The notes under the pieces: generated by a model
What the model was told of the DNA's origin: nothing
The model's database searches: none
The model's input: only the letters and a program-made list of their open reading frames with translations
Program-made: the position numbers and the translations under genes
DNA from: JAVBLD01 sp031553705
Lineage (GTDB): Bacteria; Bacteroidota; Bacteroidia; Bacteroidales; Marinifilaceae
Direction: 5' to 3'
Length of the DNA: 31,642 nt
Assembly (NCBI GenBank): GCA_031553705.1
Contig: JAVBLD010000053.1
Span: 1-31,642, forward strand
In this document: piece by piece, positions 16,711 through 25,571 of the stretch
How positions within the stretch are numbered: position 1 is the stretch's first letter
How the letters are laid out: each line of letters starts with the position of its first letter

Positions 16711-19700
16711 ATGAAAAAAAGCGATTCAGAAAAACCATTCTATCCCGGAGATAGAATTAAAAAATGCTTCATGATGTTAAGGTTAATCTGTCTTTTTCTT
16801 TTTCTTGGAGTAATGTCTGTTAACGGAACCGTAAATGCCCAACAGGAGAAGGTTACTCTTGAAAACCAGAAAATGACGTTGGGACAGGTTTTTAATGCCA
16901 TTGTGGAACAGCATCAATACGATTTTTTCTACAGCAACGACGAGTTAAATGTAAAAAAAGAGGTAACGCTTGCCGGAAATACAATGAGCGTGGAAGAGTT
17001 GTTAAAGGCAACCCTGGGAAGTAATTACAATTTCCGGATCGTCGGGAAAACAATTATCATTACTCCGGTTTCCGCTTCGCAACAAGCAAAATTTGATACC
17101 GTCAGAGGAGTAGTAAAAAGTAATAAGGAACTTCTTCCGGGTGCGGCTGTTATTATCAAAGGGACTACTACCGGAACGGTTACCAATGTCGACGGACGTT
17201 TTACACTGGCGCTTCCCAATGCCAAGAATGTTACCCTGCTCATTACATTTATGGGTATGAAGCCGCAACAGATCGTATATACCGGACAAAAAGAGTTGGT
17301 CATCAATATGGAAGAGGATATTGCCGAGATGGAGGAGGTGGTGGTAACCGGTTATTTTAACCGGAGCTCCAAAAGCTATACCGGGAATGCCGTTGCTTAT
17401 ACTGGCGATGAAATACGGCAGATTTCCACATCGAATGTACTGCAGTCTTTATCGATGCTCGAACCGTCATTTAAAATGATTATCAATAATGAATACGGTA
17501 GTGATCCGAACAGAATACCGGATTTTCAGATTCAGGGGCCTACCAATTTACAAAATGAGTATTCCAATACGCCCAATATGCCCACTTTTATCTTAGACGG
17601 ATTTGAGGTATCGGCACAGAAGGTTTTTGATCTGGATCCGAATCAAATCCAGAGTATGACTGTTCTGAAAGATGCGGCGGCAACTGCTATTTACGGATCG
17701 CGTGCCGCTAATGGAGTCGTTGTAATAGAGACCATTGCGCCTAAAGAGGGTAATCTTAGGTTCAGTTACAGCTTTAGCGGGGATTTCGAAATGGCCGATC
17801 TATCGTCTTATAATCTGATGAATGCTGCCGAGAAGTTACAGTACGAGAAAATAGCGGGCCTGTATACTCAACCTAACGGGTATCCTCCGTCTCAGGAGAC
17901 ATTGGATGCTTATTACAATGCGAAGTTGGTATTGGTTCAGAAAGGAGTTAATACCGAATGGATAAAAAAACCGGTAGAAGCACTCGGATTTAGTAATAAG
18001 CATACTGTCAGTCTGCAGGGAGGCTCCTCCTCTTTCAGATATAATGTGGATTTGAGTTATCGTCGTCAGACCGGTATTATGAAAGAATCGGGAAGGAATA
18101 ATTACGGTCTTGGAGTAAAAATCCAGTATGTATATGAAAAGCTAAAATTTAGCAATGCGCTTACTTATGGCTGGACCAAGCAATATAATTCTCCGTATGG
18201 GTCGTTTGCCGAGTATACAAGGATGAATCCTTTTTATCTTCCTTATGATGGAAACGGTAATGTTTTATATCAGATGTACCAAGCGACCAACAATTCGGAG
18301 GTAAATGTTTATAATCCGATGTTTAACGCGACAATCAATACAAAGGATGAGTCAGACCTTGATAATATTGCAGATCGGTTCTCGGTGGAATATCAGATGG
18401 CTAAGGGATTGATATTAAAAGCGAATGCTTCTTACGAAAGAAGTATGTCAAATTCGGATATTTTTAAACCGGGAAAACATACTTCGTTCGCCGAATCGGG
18501 AAATAAGGGAAGTTATCAGAAAACAACTGCAGTCGGAACGATTTATGACATTACCGCTTCGGCGCTTTATTCGTTGGCGACTGTCAAGCATGTATTGAGC
18601 CTGGCAGTGGTATATAATGTAAGGGAGACTAAGGATGATTCGTATTCCGTTACCGCATATAATTTCCCGAACGATCATTTTGACCATATCAGTATGGCGG
18701 TCAATTATCAGGAAGGGGATCGTCCCGGCGGTTCTGTACTTATTTCACGTTTGATGGGAGGGGCATTTAATGCCAACTATATTTACGACAGTCGTTATTT
18801 GTTCGATTTTTCCATTCGTAGCGATGCCTCTTCAGTTTTCGGTTCGAATAAAAGATGGGGTACATTTTATTCGGTGGGAGCCGGTTGGAATATGCATAAC
18901 GAACATTTCATCAAAGGGCTGGGCTTTATTGATAATTTAAAGCTTAAAGCGTCGTACGGTACAACGGGAGGACAGAATTTTAATCCTTACCAGGCGATGA
19001 TGATGTATAGTTATAAAATAATGTCAGAACCATATGGAGGAGAGTTGGGTGCCTTGGCGATGGCTTATGGAAATAAAGATTTGAAATGGCAGATCACTAA
19101 AAAATTAAATGTCGGTGTGGATTTTACTTTTTTCGATAACCGTATTTCCGGTGCTATCAATCGCTATTCCAATCTGACAGAAGGAAAGTTGATTGATTTT
19201 ACGCTGGCTCCTTCCACCGGTTTTACTACGTATACCGTCAATTTGGGAAATGTCCTGAATCAGGGATGGGAAGGAAGTATTAAAGCAACAATTATAAAGC
19301 AAAAACAAAGTGGTCTTTACTGGGATCTGCTCGCAAAAGTGATTACCAATAAAAATAAGCTGAGAGAGATCAATGATGCTTTGACCGCTTACAATGAAGC
19401 GCAAAATGAGTATATTAACAGTAATATTGATAATCCCTCTTCCAATAAGCCGGTTGTTAAATACATGGAGGGACATTCGATCAATACGATCTGGGCAAAT
19501 GAGTCGTTGGGTATAGATCCGGCTACCGGAGAGGAAATATTTGTGGATCTGTTGGGACGCAAAACCAATATATACGATGTCAGGAATGACAAACCGATTG
19601 CCACTACGGATCCGGAATTTGAGGGAAGTCTCGGGACAATCGTAAGCTACCGGGGCTTTTCCCTGAATGCTATCTTTTCGTATAGTTACGGAGCTTACCT

Positions 19701-20061
19701 ATATAATGAGACCTTGGTAAATAAAATTGAAAATGTCAGCCCTCAATTTAACGGAGATAAACGCATCTTATATGGCAGATGGCAAAAGCCGGGAGATGTA
19801 GCCGCTTTTAAAAATATAAGCAATAAAACAAAAACTCATCCGACTTCCCGCTTTGTTGAGAAGGAAAATTTTGTACGGCTATCTTCATTAAATCTTTCTT
19901 ATCAGTTTAAACCTGAAGTATTGAAAAAGATAGGTATAGAGATGCTCAGATTATCGGCCATCACCAATGATTTATTCAGGATTTCCACAGTGAAGATGGA
20001 GAGAGGAATATATTATCCTTTTGCAAGAACCATTTCATTAAACCTTCAACTTACTTTATAA
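16711..20061 (+). CDS. SusC/RagA TonB-dependent transporter with STN signalling domain (right arm)
   Basis: This is an 1116-residue outer-membrane transporter. A signal region ends near VNAQQ. It has an STN domain (about 47-118, with TLGQVFNAIVEQHQYDFFYS), a carboxypeptidase-like beta domain (about 130-205, LLPGAAVIIKGTTTGTVTNV), TonB-box-like EEVVVTGYF, a plug with KDAAATAIYGSRA, and a barrel ending in ISLNLQLTL. It shares with the left-arm copy the plug motif, an LQSL..(L/F)(E/D)PS(L/F) segment, GSDPN before the plug turn, and the last-strand region ERGI.YPFAR. It therefore arose by duplication, with divergence concentrated in the barrel. It is the signalling and import partner of the FecR encoded upstream. 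A downstream in-frame Met near residue 21 is an alternative start. Confidence 0.95.
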   Translation: MKKSDSEKPFYPGDRIKKCFMMLRLICLFLFLGVMSVNGTVNAQQEKVTLENQKMTLGQVFNAIVEQHQYDFFYSNDELNVKKEVTLAGNTMSVEELLKATLGSNYNFRIVGKTIIITPVSASQQAKFDTVRGVVKSNKELLPGAAVIIKGTTTGTVTNVDGRFTLALPNAKNVTLLITFMGMKPQQIVYTGQKELVINMEEDIAEMEEVVVTGYFNRSSKSYTGNAVAYTGDEIRQISTSNVLQSLSMLEPSFKMIINNEYGSDPNRIPDFQIQGPTNLQNEYSNTPNMPTFILDGFEVSAQKVFDLDPNQIQSMTVLKDAAATAIYGSRAANGVVVIETIAPKEGNLRFSYSFSGDFEMADLSSYNLMNAAEKLQYEKIAGLYTQPNGYPPSQETLDAYYNAKLVLVQKGVNTEWIKKPVEALGFSNKHTVSLQGGSSSFRYNVDLSYRRQTGIMKESGRNNYGLGVKIQYVYEKLKFSNALTYGWTKQYNSPYGSFAEYTRMNPFYLPYDGNGNVLYQMYQATNNSEVNVYNPMFNATINTKDESDLDNIADRFSVEYQMAKGLILKANASYERSMSNSDIFKPGKHTSFAESGNKGSYQKTTAVGTIYDITASALYSLATVKHVLSLAVVYNVRETKDDSYSVTAYNFPNDHFDHISMAVNYQEGDRPGGSVLISRLMGGAFNANYIYDSRYLFDFSIRSDASSVFGSNKRWGTFYSVGAGWNMHNEHFIKGLGFIDNLKLKASYGTTGGQNFNPYQAMMMYSYKIMSEPYGGELGALAMAYGNKDLKWQITKKLNVGVDFTFFDNRISGAINRYSNLTEGKLIDFTLAPSTGFTTYTVNLGNVLNQGWEGSIKATIIKQKQSGLYWDLLAKVITNKNKLREINDALTAYNEAQNEYINSNIDNPSSNKPVVKYMEGHSINTIWANESLGIDPATGEEIFVDLLGRKTNIYDVRNDKPIATTDPEFEGSLGTIVSYRGFSLNAIFSYSYGAYLYNETLVNKIENVSPQFNGDKRILYGRWQKPGDVAAFKNISNKTKTHPTSRFVEKENFVRLSSLNLSYQFKPEVLKKIGIEMLRLSAITNDLFRISTVKMERGIYYPFARTISLNLQLTL

Positions 20062-20079
20062 TATAAAATTCAGACAGAT

Positions 20080-21498
20080 ATGAAAATAAAAGAGATACTG
20101 ATCGGTTTAACGATAGCGGTGCTTTCTTCATGTAACAGTTGGTTTGAAGTAGAACCTTCGACAAATATAAGGGAGGAAGTACTTTATCGGGATGAACAAG
20201 GCTTTAAGGATGTAATGACCGGTGTATACCAGATCATGGCTACCCCCACATTGTACGGACGGGAATTGTCATTCGGTTATAATGACGCAAGAGTTCGTTA
20301 TTGGTCTACCTCTACATCGTCGACAGGGCATGTGTATTATTATGCCCATAATCTGGATTATACGGTGACGTCAGAGGTTGCCCGGTTTGATGCGATATGG
20401 AGTTCAATGTATAAAGCAATATCAAACTTAAACGGATTGCTGGCGAATATAGATGCAAAGAAGAGTGTATTCGCTCCCGGGAACTATGAATTGATCAAAG
20501 GAGAGGCGATTGCGCTCAGGGCCTTTTTACATTTTGAAATTCTTCGTTTTTTCTCTCCTTCTCCGGCATTCGGAATGGATGTGAAGGCTATTCCTTATTA
20601 TACCCGGCAGACTGTGGATCCGCAACCTCAGAAAACAATCAGCGAGGTGATCGATCTGGTAAGAACGGATATAAATCAAGCCCGAGAGCTGATGAGAGAG
20701 CATGATCCTTGGGGACCCGCGTTTTCAACTTTTACGCAAACGCAAATAGACGCCACAGATCGGTTTATTAAGATGAATTATTGGGCGGTGACCGGCCTAC
20801 TGGCACGAGTTGAACTGTATGCTGGCAATAAACCGGCTGCGCTTGCTGCTGCCAAAGAGTTGATAGGAGAGCCGGTCGATCAACCTCAACTTCCTATTTT
20901 TCTCAATTCATCCGGGGCCCCGGATCAGTTGTTTTTCTCTGAAGTCCTGTTTAGTATGAATATTTCCAAACTTCAGGATAATATAGATTTTTATTTCGGA
21001 CCGGTTGCTACCGCGTCGGCTACTGCAACCGGATTAATGTTGACTACAGCTCCGTATCTGGATAATCTGTATAGTCCTCTGAACCCGTCAGATGTGGAGT
21101 ACCGGAAAAATCTCTGGTTTGATGTTACGGCAAACAACGGCAATGCTTCGACATTAAAGAAATATACCGATATTACTTTTATACCGATTATTCGTATTTC
21201 CGAAGTGTATTATATTGCAGCAGAAGCTTCTGAAAATACCAATGCAGGTATTGATTACCTGAATAAAATCCGGGGGAGCAGGGGATTATTTCCAATGGAT
21301 TACACTATTAATTTGGCTGCTCAGCTTAAAAATGAGTATATAAAAGAGTTTGTAGGTGAAGGACAACTATGGTATTATTACAAGCGATTGGGATCGGCCG
21401 GCTATGGAGGTCCGGTCAGTTCAACCCTTGCCATTGCTCCTGAGAAATATATTTTACCGTTACCGAAAGCTGAAATAGAGTTTGGAAAAATAGAGTAA
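20080..21498 (+). CDS. SusD/RagB-like outer-membrane lipoprotein (right arm)
   Basis: This is a 472-residue lipoprotein with signal and lipid-modified Cys in LSSCNSWFEVEPST, the hallmark start of SusD/RagB proteins. The TPR-like core shows GFKDVMTGVYQIMATPTLYG and GEAIALRAFLHFEILRFFSP, and the C-terminal part has IIRISEVYYIAAEA and ends in LPLPKAEIEFG. It forms the ligand-capturing lid on the SusC barrel encoded 18 bases upstream. It is 37 residues shorter than the left-arm homologue. Both contain the TxxLYG-like segment after the first helix, confirming common origin. The cargo is not identifiable from sequence. Confidence 0.93.
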   Translation: MKIKEILIGLTIAVLSSCNSWFEVEPSTNIREEVLYRDEQGFKDVMTGVYQIMATPTLYGRELSFGYNDARVRYWSTSTSSTGHVYYYAHNLDYTVTSEVARFDAIWSSMYKAISNLNGLLANIDAKKSVFAPGNYELIKGEAIALRAFLHFEILRFFSPSPAFGMDVKAIPYYTRQTVDPQPQKTISEVIDLVRTDINQARELMREHDPWGPAFSTFTQTQIDATDRFIKMNYWAVTGLLARVELYAGNKPAALAAAKELIGEPVDQPQLPIFLNSSGAPDQLFFSEVLFSMNISKLQDNIDFYFGPVATASATATGLMLTTAPYLDNLYSPLNPSDVEYRKNLWFDVTANNGNASTLKKYTDITFIPIIRISEVYYIAAEASENTNAGIDYLNKIRGSRGLFPMDYTINLAAQLKNEYIKEFVGEGQLWYYYKRLGSAGYGGPVSSTLAIAPEKYILPLPKAEIEFGKIE

Positions 21499-21516
21499 AA
21501 TTTTGAATTAAAGCTG

Positions 21517-21570
21517 GTTGAAAGCGATGAATGTAATTCACTTTCAACTTTCAATTTTCAACTTTCAATT
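21517..21570 (+). repeat. Hairpin and 14-bp tandem repeat between SusD and DUF4843 genes
   Basis: GTTGAAAG at 21517-21524 pairs with CTTTCAAC at 21541-21548. From 21542 the 14-base unit TTTCAACTTTCAAT occurs twice in tandem, to 21569, so a second CTTTCAA also competes for the same left arm. This 81-base gap has no counterpart in the left arm, where the two genes are 11 bases apart. TTTCAA-rich repeats are common between genes in Bacteroidales; their role is unclear. Confidence 0.6.
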
Positions 21571-21579
21571 ATATAACGT

Positions 21580-22269
21580 ATGAAACAATTATATTTATTA
21601 TTATCATCTTTTATCCTTTTATTTGTCGCTTGCGACGAAAATGAAAGGATGATATATGAAGCAAAACCCGCTTTATATTTCCCGAACTTTACCAATACGG
21701 ACAGTTTAAACTTCTCTTTTACGATGGTTGGAGGCGTAGATGAGTCGAAACTGATTGCCGGAGTTAAACTATTAGGGCAAACCTTATTGGAAGATAAAGC
21801 TTTTCGGATTGTAGTCGATACCTCTTCTACGGCTATCGAGGGAGTACATTACGAACCGTTTGGAACAGCCTGTATTTTTCCTAAAAACATTGTAGTTTTT
21901 AATTTACCAATTACGTTGATAAAAGCTGCTGATCTGAGCACAGGGACAGTTTCATTGAATCTGCGCCTGGTTAGTAATGAAAACTTCGATATAGGTTATG
22001 AGAATAAAACCTATATGCAGATCAGAATCACCAATCGATTAGTTAAACCCTCTTTTTGGGATTCGAATCTGGCGCTCTATCTTGGGGTATATTCCAAAGT
22101 AAAACACCAGAAAGCGATAGATGTTATGGAAAAAGATTTCCCGTTAAAATGGGCAACCGGCGATGCTAATTTTTATATGCTTACCGGGCGGGCCGTATGT
22201 TTATATTTTTCATTGAATCCTACAATGGATGAAAATGGTGTATTGATTGAGCCATGGCCGACTTTTTAA
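21580..22269 (+). CDS. DUF4843 family lipoprotein (right arm)
   Basis: This is a 229-residue lipoprotein with signal MKQLYLLLSSFILLFVAC, the last residue being the lipidated cysteine. The mature part has the DUF4843 pattern: ALYFPNF near the start, KAFRIVVDTSSTAIEGVHY in the middle, and a C-terminal KPSFWDSN...LYLGVYSKVKHQKAI segment. It lies between SusD (81 bases upstream) and the PKD-like gene (18 bases downstream), the same order as in the left arm. Its presumed role is an accessory surface lipoprotein of the importer; this rests on conserved gene order and not on any known activity. Confidence 0.8.
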   Translation: MKQLYLLLSSFILLFVACDENERMIYEAKPALYFPNFTNTDSLNFSFTMVGGVDESKLIAGVKLLGQTLLEDKAFRIVVDTSSTAIEGVHYEPFGTACIFPKNIVVFNLPITLIKAADLSTGTVSLNLRLVSNENFDIGYENKTYMQIRITNRLVKPSFWDSNLALYLGVYSKVKHQKAIDVMEKDFPLKWATGDANFYMLTGRAVCLYFSLNPTMDENGVLIEPWPTF

Positions 22270-22287
22270 TCTCTTAAAAAACACATT

Positions 22288-23856
22288 ATGATGAAAAATA
22301 AATATATCTTTCTGTTTTTATCCGCTTGCCTGACCTTAGGCTCGTGTGTGGAAGATAACAGTACGATCGATTATAAGACGTTAAATCAGATCGAGATAGC
22401 AGATTTAGCATATAAATATACGGTATATATGCAACATAATCTGGTGATCCGTCCGGACGTGACACTTACGGATAACGATGTATCTTACGTATGGTATGCC
22501 TATTCGACAGAATCAGGAGCCCGGCGGGATACATTGGCGACTACCAAGGATCTGGATGTCCAGATCAATGGCCAGCATGCGGTACCCGGAAAGGTCTATA
22601 CACTGGTTTTCCGGGTCACTGATAACAAAACTGGGGTATATACCTCTACAACGACCACTTTTGAGGCGTTGGGGTTGTATACCAAAGGCTTACTGATGCT
22701 CGTCGAATATAGCGGTCAGCTACGATTGGATATGTTGCTTAACGACGGAACTATTCTTGCTAATATTTATGAGGACAACAACGGTGGAAAATTGAGCAAT
22801 GCTTACAAAGAGGTATATTTTTCAAATCCTAACGATATCCGTCAGGATCTGAAGCAAGTATTTCTTTTGAAAGAAGGCGGAGAGGGAGGAGTGGCATTAG
22901 ATCCTGTTTCTATGGTAACACAGAGGAGCATGGCTCAAATGCTCAATCCTATCCCGTCCGATCCGCAACTTAATATTGGTAATTACACCGGAAAAATGGG
23001 AAATATCGAATACCTCTTGATCAATAAAAAGATTAATAAGAGGCTCACCAATATGAACCAACTGGAATTTCAATCGGCATCTTTGACCGTGTACGGAAAG
23101 CCTTCCGATTATACGGTAGGTGGTATTATACATAAGGAAAACCAGCCGATATTATATGATGATTTAAACGGACGATTGATCACCCATCATCCTTGGAATA
23201 TGGGATCTCTGTTGCTTGCAAATCCGGCCACTGCCATAAATACTTTTTTTGATTCCCGTGATATCGGGGACTTTGATTATAAATGTTCCGGATTGTTCTC
23301 GGGCACTAATTACTGGATGATTCTACAAGAGAGAACTACAAAAGAATTTTATCTGTTTAAGTTTAGTCTTGTAAAGGGAAGTAATCCGGACCGGACATAC
23401 GTTATAACTTTTACCTCGACTGCAAAAATATTGTTGACAAGCGAGCATGCGGCCAATTTGACGACAAACGCCGTATTTATTCCGAATACCAATATTGCAG
23501 GTATGGCTTTCTATATCTTAAATGGTAAGATATATGCATTGAATGTAGCCAATGTTACTTCCGGAAGTAATGCAAATGCCGAAGCGATGCTGGTGGATCT
23601 GGGAGCAAATATAACGGTCAACAAGATGGAATTTACCGTAGCTACCGTTCCGGCACCTACCGAATCGAATCCCAATGCTACCCGTTCTGCCAATCAGATC
23701 CGTGTGTTACTTCAGGATAATTCCCTTTCCAGTCTGAAAGGCGGGTTGGTGTATTATGAAATAACAACGATCGGTGGAATCAAAGCCACGGAAGTGTTCC
23801 GGAAGATCGGTGGTTTCTGTGACAAAGTGATCGATATAGATGAAAAATTGAATTAG
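22288..23856 (+). CDS. PKD-like family lipoprotein (right arm)
   Basis: This is a 522-residue lipoprotein with lipobox LTLGSCVED. An Ig/PKD-like domain follows (VSYVWYAYSTESG, then VYTLVFRVTDNKTGVYTS, the classic PKD strand pair). After it comes a long beta-rich part with several short repeats of the type seen in propellers (LLMLVEYSGQLRLDMLL, YWMILQERTTKEFYLFKF). It matches the left-arm protein in length (521) and layout. It is encoded last in the core operon before the thioredoxin gene and probably acts at the surface with SusD. Its binding target is unknown. Confidence 0.75.
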   Translation: MMKNKYIFLFLSACLTLGSCVEDNSTIDYKTLNQIEIADLAYKYTVYMQHNLVIRPDVTLTDNDVSYVWYAYSTESGARRDTLATTKDLDVQINGQHAVPGKVYTLVFRVTDNKTGVYTSTTTTFEALGLYTKGLLMLVEYSGQLRLDMLLNDGTILANIYEDNNGGKLSNAYKEVYFSNPNDIRQDLKQVFLLKEGGEGGVALDPVSMVTQRSMAQMLNPIPSDPQLNIGNYTGKMGNIEYLLINKKINKRLTNMNQLEFQSASLTVYGKPSDYTVGGIIHKENQPILYDDLNGRLITHHPWNMGSLLLANPATAINTFFDSRDIGDFDYKCSGLFSGTNYWMILQERTTKEFYLFKFSLVKGSNPDRTYVITFTSTAKILLTSEHAANLTTNAVFIPNTNIAGMAFYILNGKIYALNVANVTSGSNANAEAMLVDLGANITVNKMEFTVATVPAPTESNPNATRSANQIRVLLQDNSLSSLKGGLVYYEITTIGGIKATEVFRKIGGFCDKVIDIDEKLN

Positions 23857-23874
23857 GTGGAATTATTTTTAATA

Positions 23875-23921
23875 AAGGTAAAGGGCATAAGAAAATGAGC
23901 ATTCTTTCTATGCCTTGCCTT
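23875..23921 (+). other. Imperfect hairpin between PKD-like and thioredoxin genes
   Basis: The stretches around 23875-23895 and 23901-23921 pair through AAGG..AA.G, GGCATA and AAAAT-type blocks with several mismatches. No T-run follows. It may partly terminate or process the transcript before the thioredoxin gene, which lies 97 bases past the PKD-like gene. Confidence 0.35.
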
Positions 23922-23953
23922 ATTCAACTTTGTGATTATTAAAAACAATTTAT

Positions 23954-25237
23954 ATGCGGATAATAGGAATAGTTTTTTTCTTAGTGGTCATATTATGCAA
24001 TATGTCCAATGCTCAAGGTATCCAGTTCTTTCATGGTACCTATGAAGAAGCGAAAGCAAAGGCAAAAAAGGAGCGTAAGCAGATTTTTGTGGATGTATAC
24101 ACCTCCTGGTGCGGGCCATGTAAAAAGATGGCGGCAGAGGTATTTCCGAGACAGGACGTGGGCGATTTCTTTAATAAGAATTTTGTGTCGTTGAAACTGG
24201 ATGCGGAGAAGGAAGCGTCTCACGGCTTCTTTAGACAGTATAAAGCCGGTTCCTATCCCTCTTATTTCTGGTTGGATGCGGACGGACTGCTGTTGGACCA
24301 GAAGGTAGGAAGTTGTGCGCCCGATGTTTTTATTGCAATGGCCCAGAAAGCGATGACCGGGTCGTTGGCTGTTCAACAGGCGGAACTGAAAAAAAGATGG
24401 GATTCCGGGGAGCGTAACCTCGAGTTGGTCAATCAATATGTGTTGGGAGTGCTCTGGCAAAACCATCCGGAGCAGGTCAGGCCGGCTATCATCGAATTTC
24501 TGAACGGTTTATCGGAAAGTGAGTTGAAGTCCTATCCGGTTTATAACCTGATTAAGTCGAACATCGGTACTCCGAGGGGAGGTTTGGTGAATGATAAAGT
24601 TATGGAGTTGTTTTTAAAGTATTATGATTATTACGAACAGAATTACACGAACAAATATGACACCGGTATCCAGGGGTTTTATACGGTACTGTACCGTTAT
24701 CTGGTACGGATGAATTCAGCTCCGTTCCTTGGTAAACGGGACATAGCAATAGTAGATAAGCAATTCGAGCAGCAATTGGAAAAGAACAGGTCATATCACT
24801 TAAAATACGAAGAGATCTATACCGATTGTGCAAAGGCTGAGAGATTGTTGTACATTGGAGAGTATACCCAGGGGATAGATGCGGTGGCAACCGTATTGAA
24901 AAAATACGGAGCGGATAATCCTTATCTGTATGAACAGCTTTTATATTCCATTGCCCTTTCAAAATACCTGGTTAGCGGAGATAAAACCAATATAGGTAAG
25001 GTAATGGAAATCGCTAAGGATGCATTGAGGATTATTCCGAATAAAGCTGCAGTTACCTATTATGCTGCTGTTCAAATAGCCAATGACAATTATCCAGAGG
25101 CAATCAGTGCGTTAGCCAATAAGCATTTCTATTCGGGTGCCGATGTTTCGAATGCGGCCCATCCATTTTTAAGCTTTGGAAACCTTCGAAAGGAGTTTCC
25201 GGAGAAATCTCTTCCTGAAGTCGTTATCCCCAGATAA
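23954..25237 (+). CDS. Periplasmic thioredoxin-family protein with helical C-terminal extension
   Basis: This is a 427-residue protein with a signal peptide (MRIIGIVFFLVVILCNMSNA, cleavage before Gln21), so it acts in the periplasm. Residues 25-130 form a thioredoxin fold: the active site is WCGPCK at 52-57 with both cysteines present, and YPSYFW supplies the expected cis-proline region. The remaining 290 residues are helical and TPR-like with no catalytic motif, a layout common in thioredoxin-family proteins encoded with SusCD loci. It is the last gene of the right operon, followed by a strong terminator, and has no counterpart in the left arm. It probably reduces or isomerises disulfides in imported material or in partner lipoproteins; the substrate is not known. 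Confidence 0.88.
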   Translation: MRIIGIVFFLVVILCNMSNAQGIQFFHGTYEEAKAKAKKERKQIFVDVYTSWCGPCKKMAAEVFPRQDVGDFFNKNFVSLKLDAEKEASHGFFRQYKAGSYPSYFWLDADGLLLDQKVGSCAPDVFIAMAQKAMTGSLAVQQAELKKRWDSGERNLELVNQYVLGVLWQNHPEQVRPAIIEFLNGLSESELKSYPVYNLIKSNIGTPRGGLVNDKVMELFLKYYDYYEQNYTNKYDTGIQGFYTVLYRYLVRMNSAPFLGKRDIAIVDKQFEQQLEKNRSYHLKYEEIYTDCAKAERLLYIGEYTQGIDAVATVLKKYGADNPYLYEQLLYSIALSKYLVSGDKTNIGKVMEIAKDALRIIPNKAAVTYYAAVQIANDNYPEAISALANKHFYSGADVSNAAHPFLSFGNLRKEFPEKSLPEVVIPR

Positions 25238-25258
25238 TTACTGTTTTTTGGAATTTAC

Positions 25259-25296
25259 AAATAAATCGCCTCTATATCAGGGGCGGTTTATTTTTT
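25259..25296 (+). terminator. Rho-independent terminator of the right-arm operon
   Basis: A 14-base-pair stem has arms at 25259-25272 and 25280-25293 (AAATAAATCGCCTC against GGGGCGGTTTATTT, with two G-U pairs), a 7-base loop and a T-run through 25296. It lies 22 bases past the thioredoxin stop codon and closes the operon. Confidence 0.85.
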
Positions 25297-25513
25297 GAGT
25301 GACGTCGGTTTTATTGCTTTTTTCCAAACCATTCTTCTATCCTGTTTTCGGTTGTCCTCCGATTGTCGGATACATTATGAATTGAAACTATTTTCAATTT
25401 TTTAGTAAAGAATTCCAATCAAAAAACCAAAATATGGGATGAAATGTTCGATATTTTTTTCCTTTTTAAGAAAAAAATGACAGAAAGAATAATAAATCCA
25501 AAATCTAAATTTG

Positions 25514-25521
25514 TATATTTG
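25514..25521 (+). promoter_or_regulatory. Candidate -7 promoter element of the MutS-like gene
   Basis: TATATTTG matches the TANNTTTG consensus and predicts a leader of about 45 bases before the ATG at 25572. No perfect TTTG is present at the -33 position. The rest of the 25297-25571 gap is AT-rich and otherwise featureless. Confidence 0.45.
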
Positions 25522-25571
25522 GAACCGTGAATCCAAAATTGTAGTTTCTAAAATCGTAAAATTTTAAAAAA

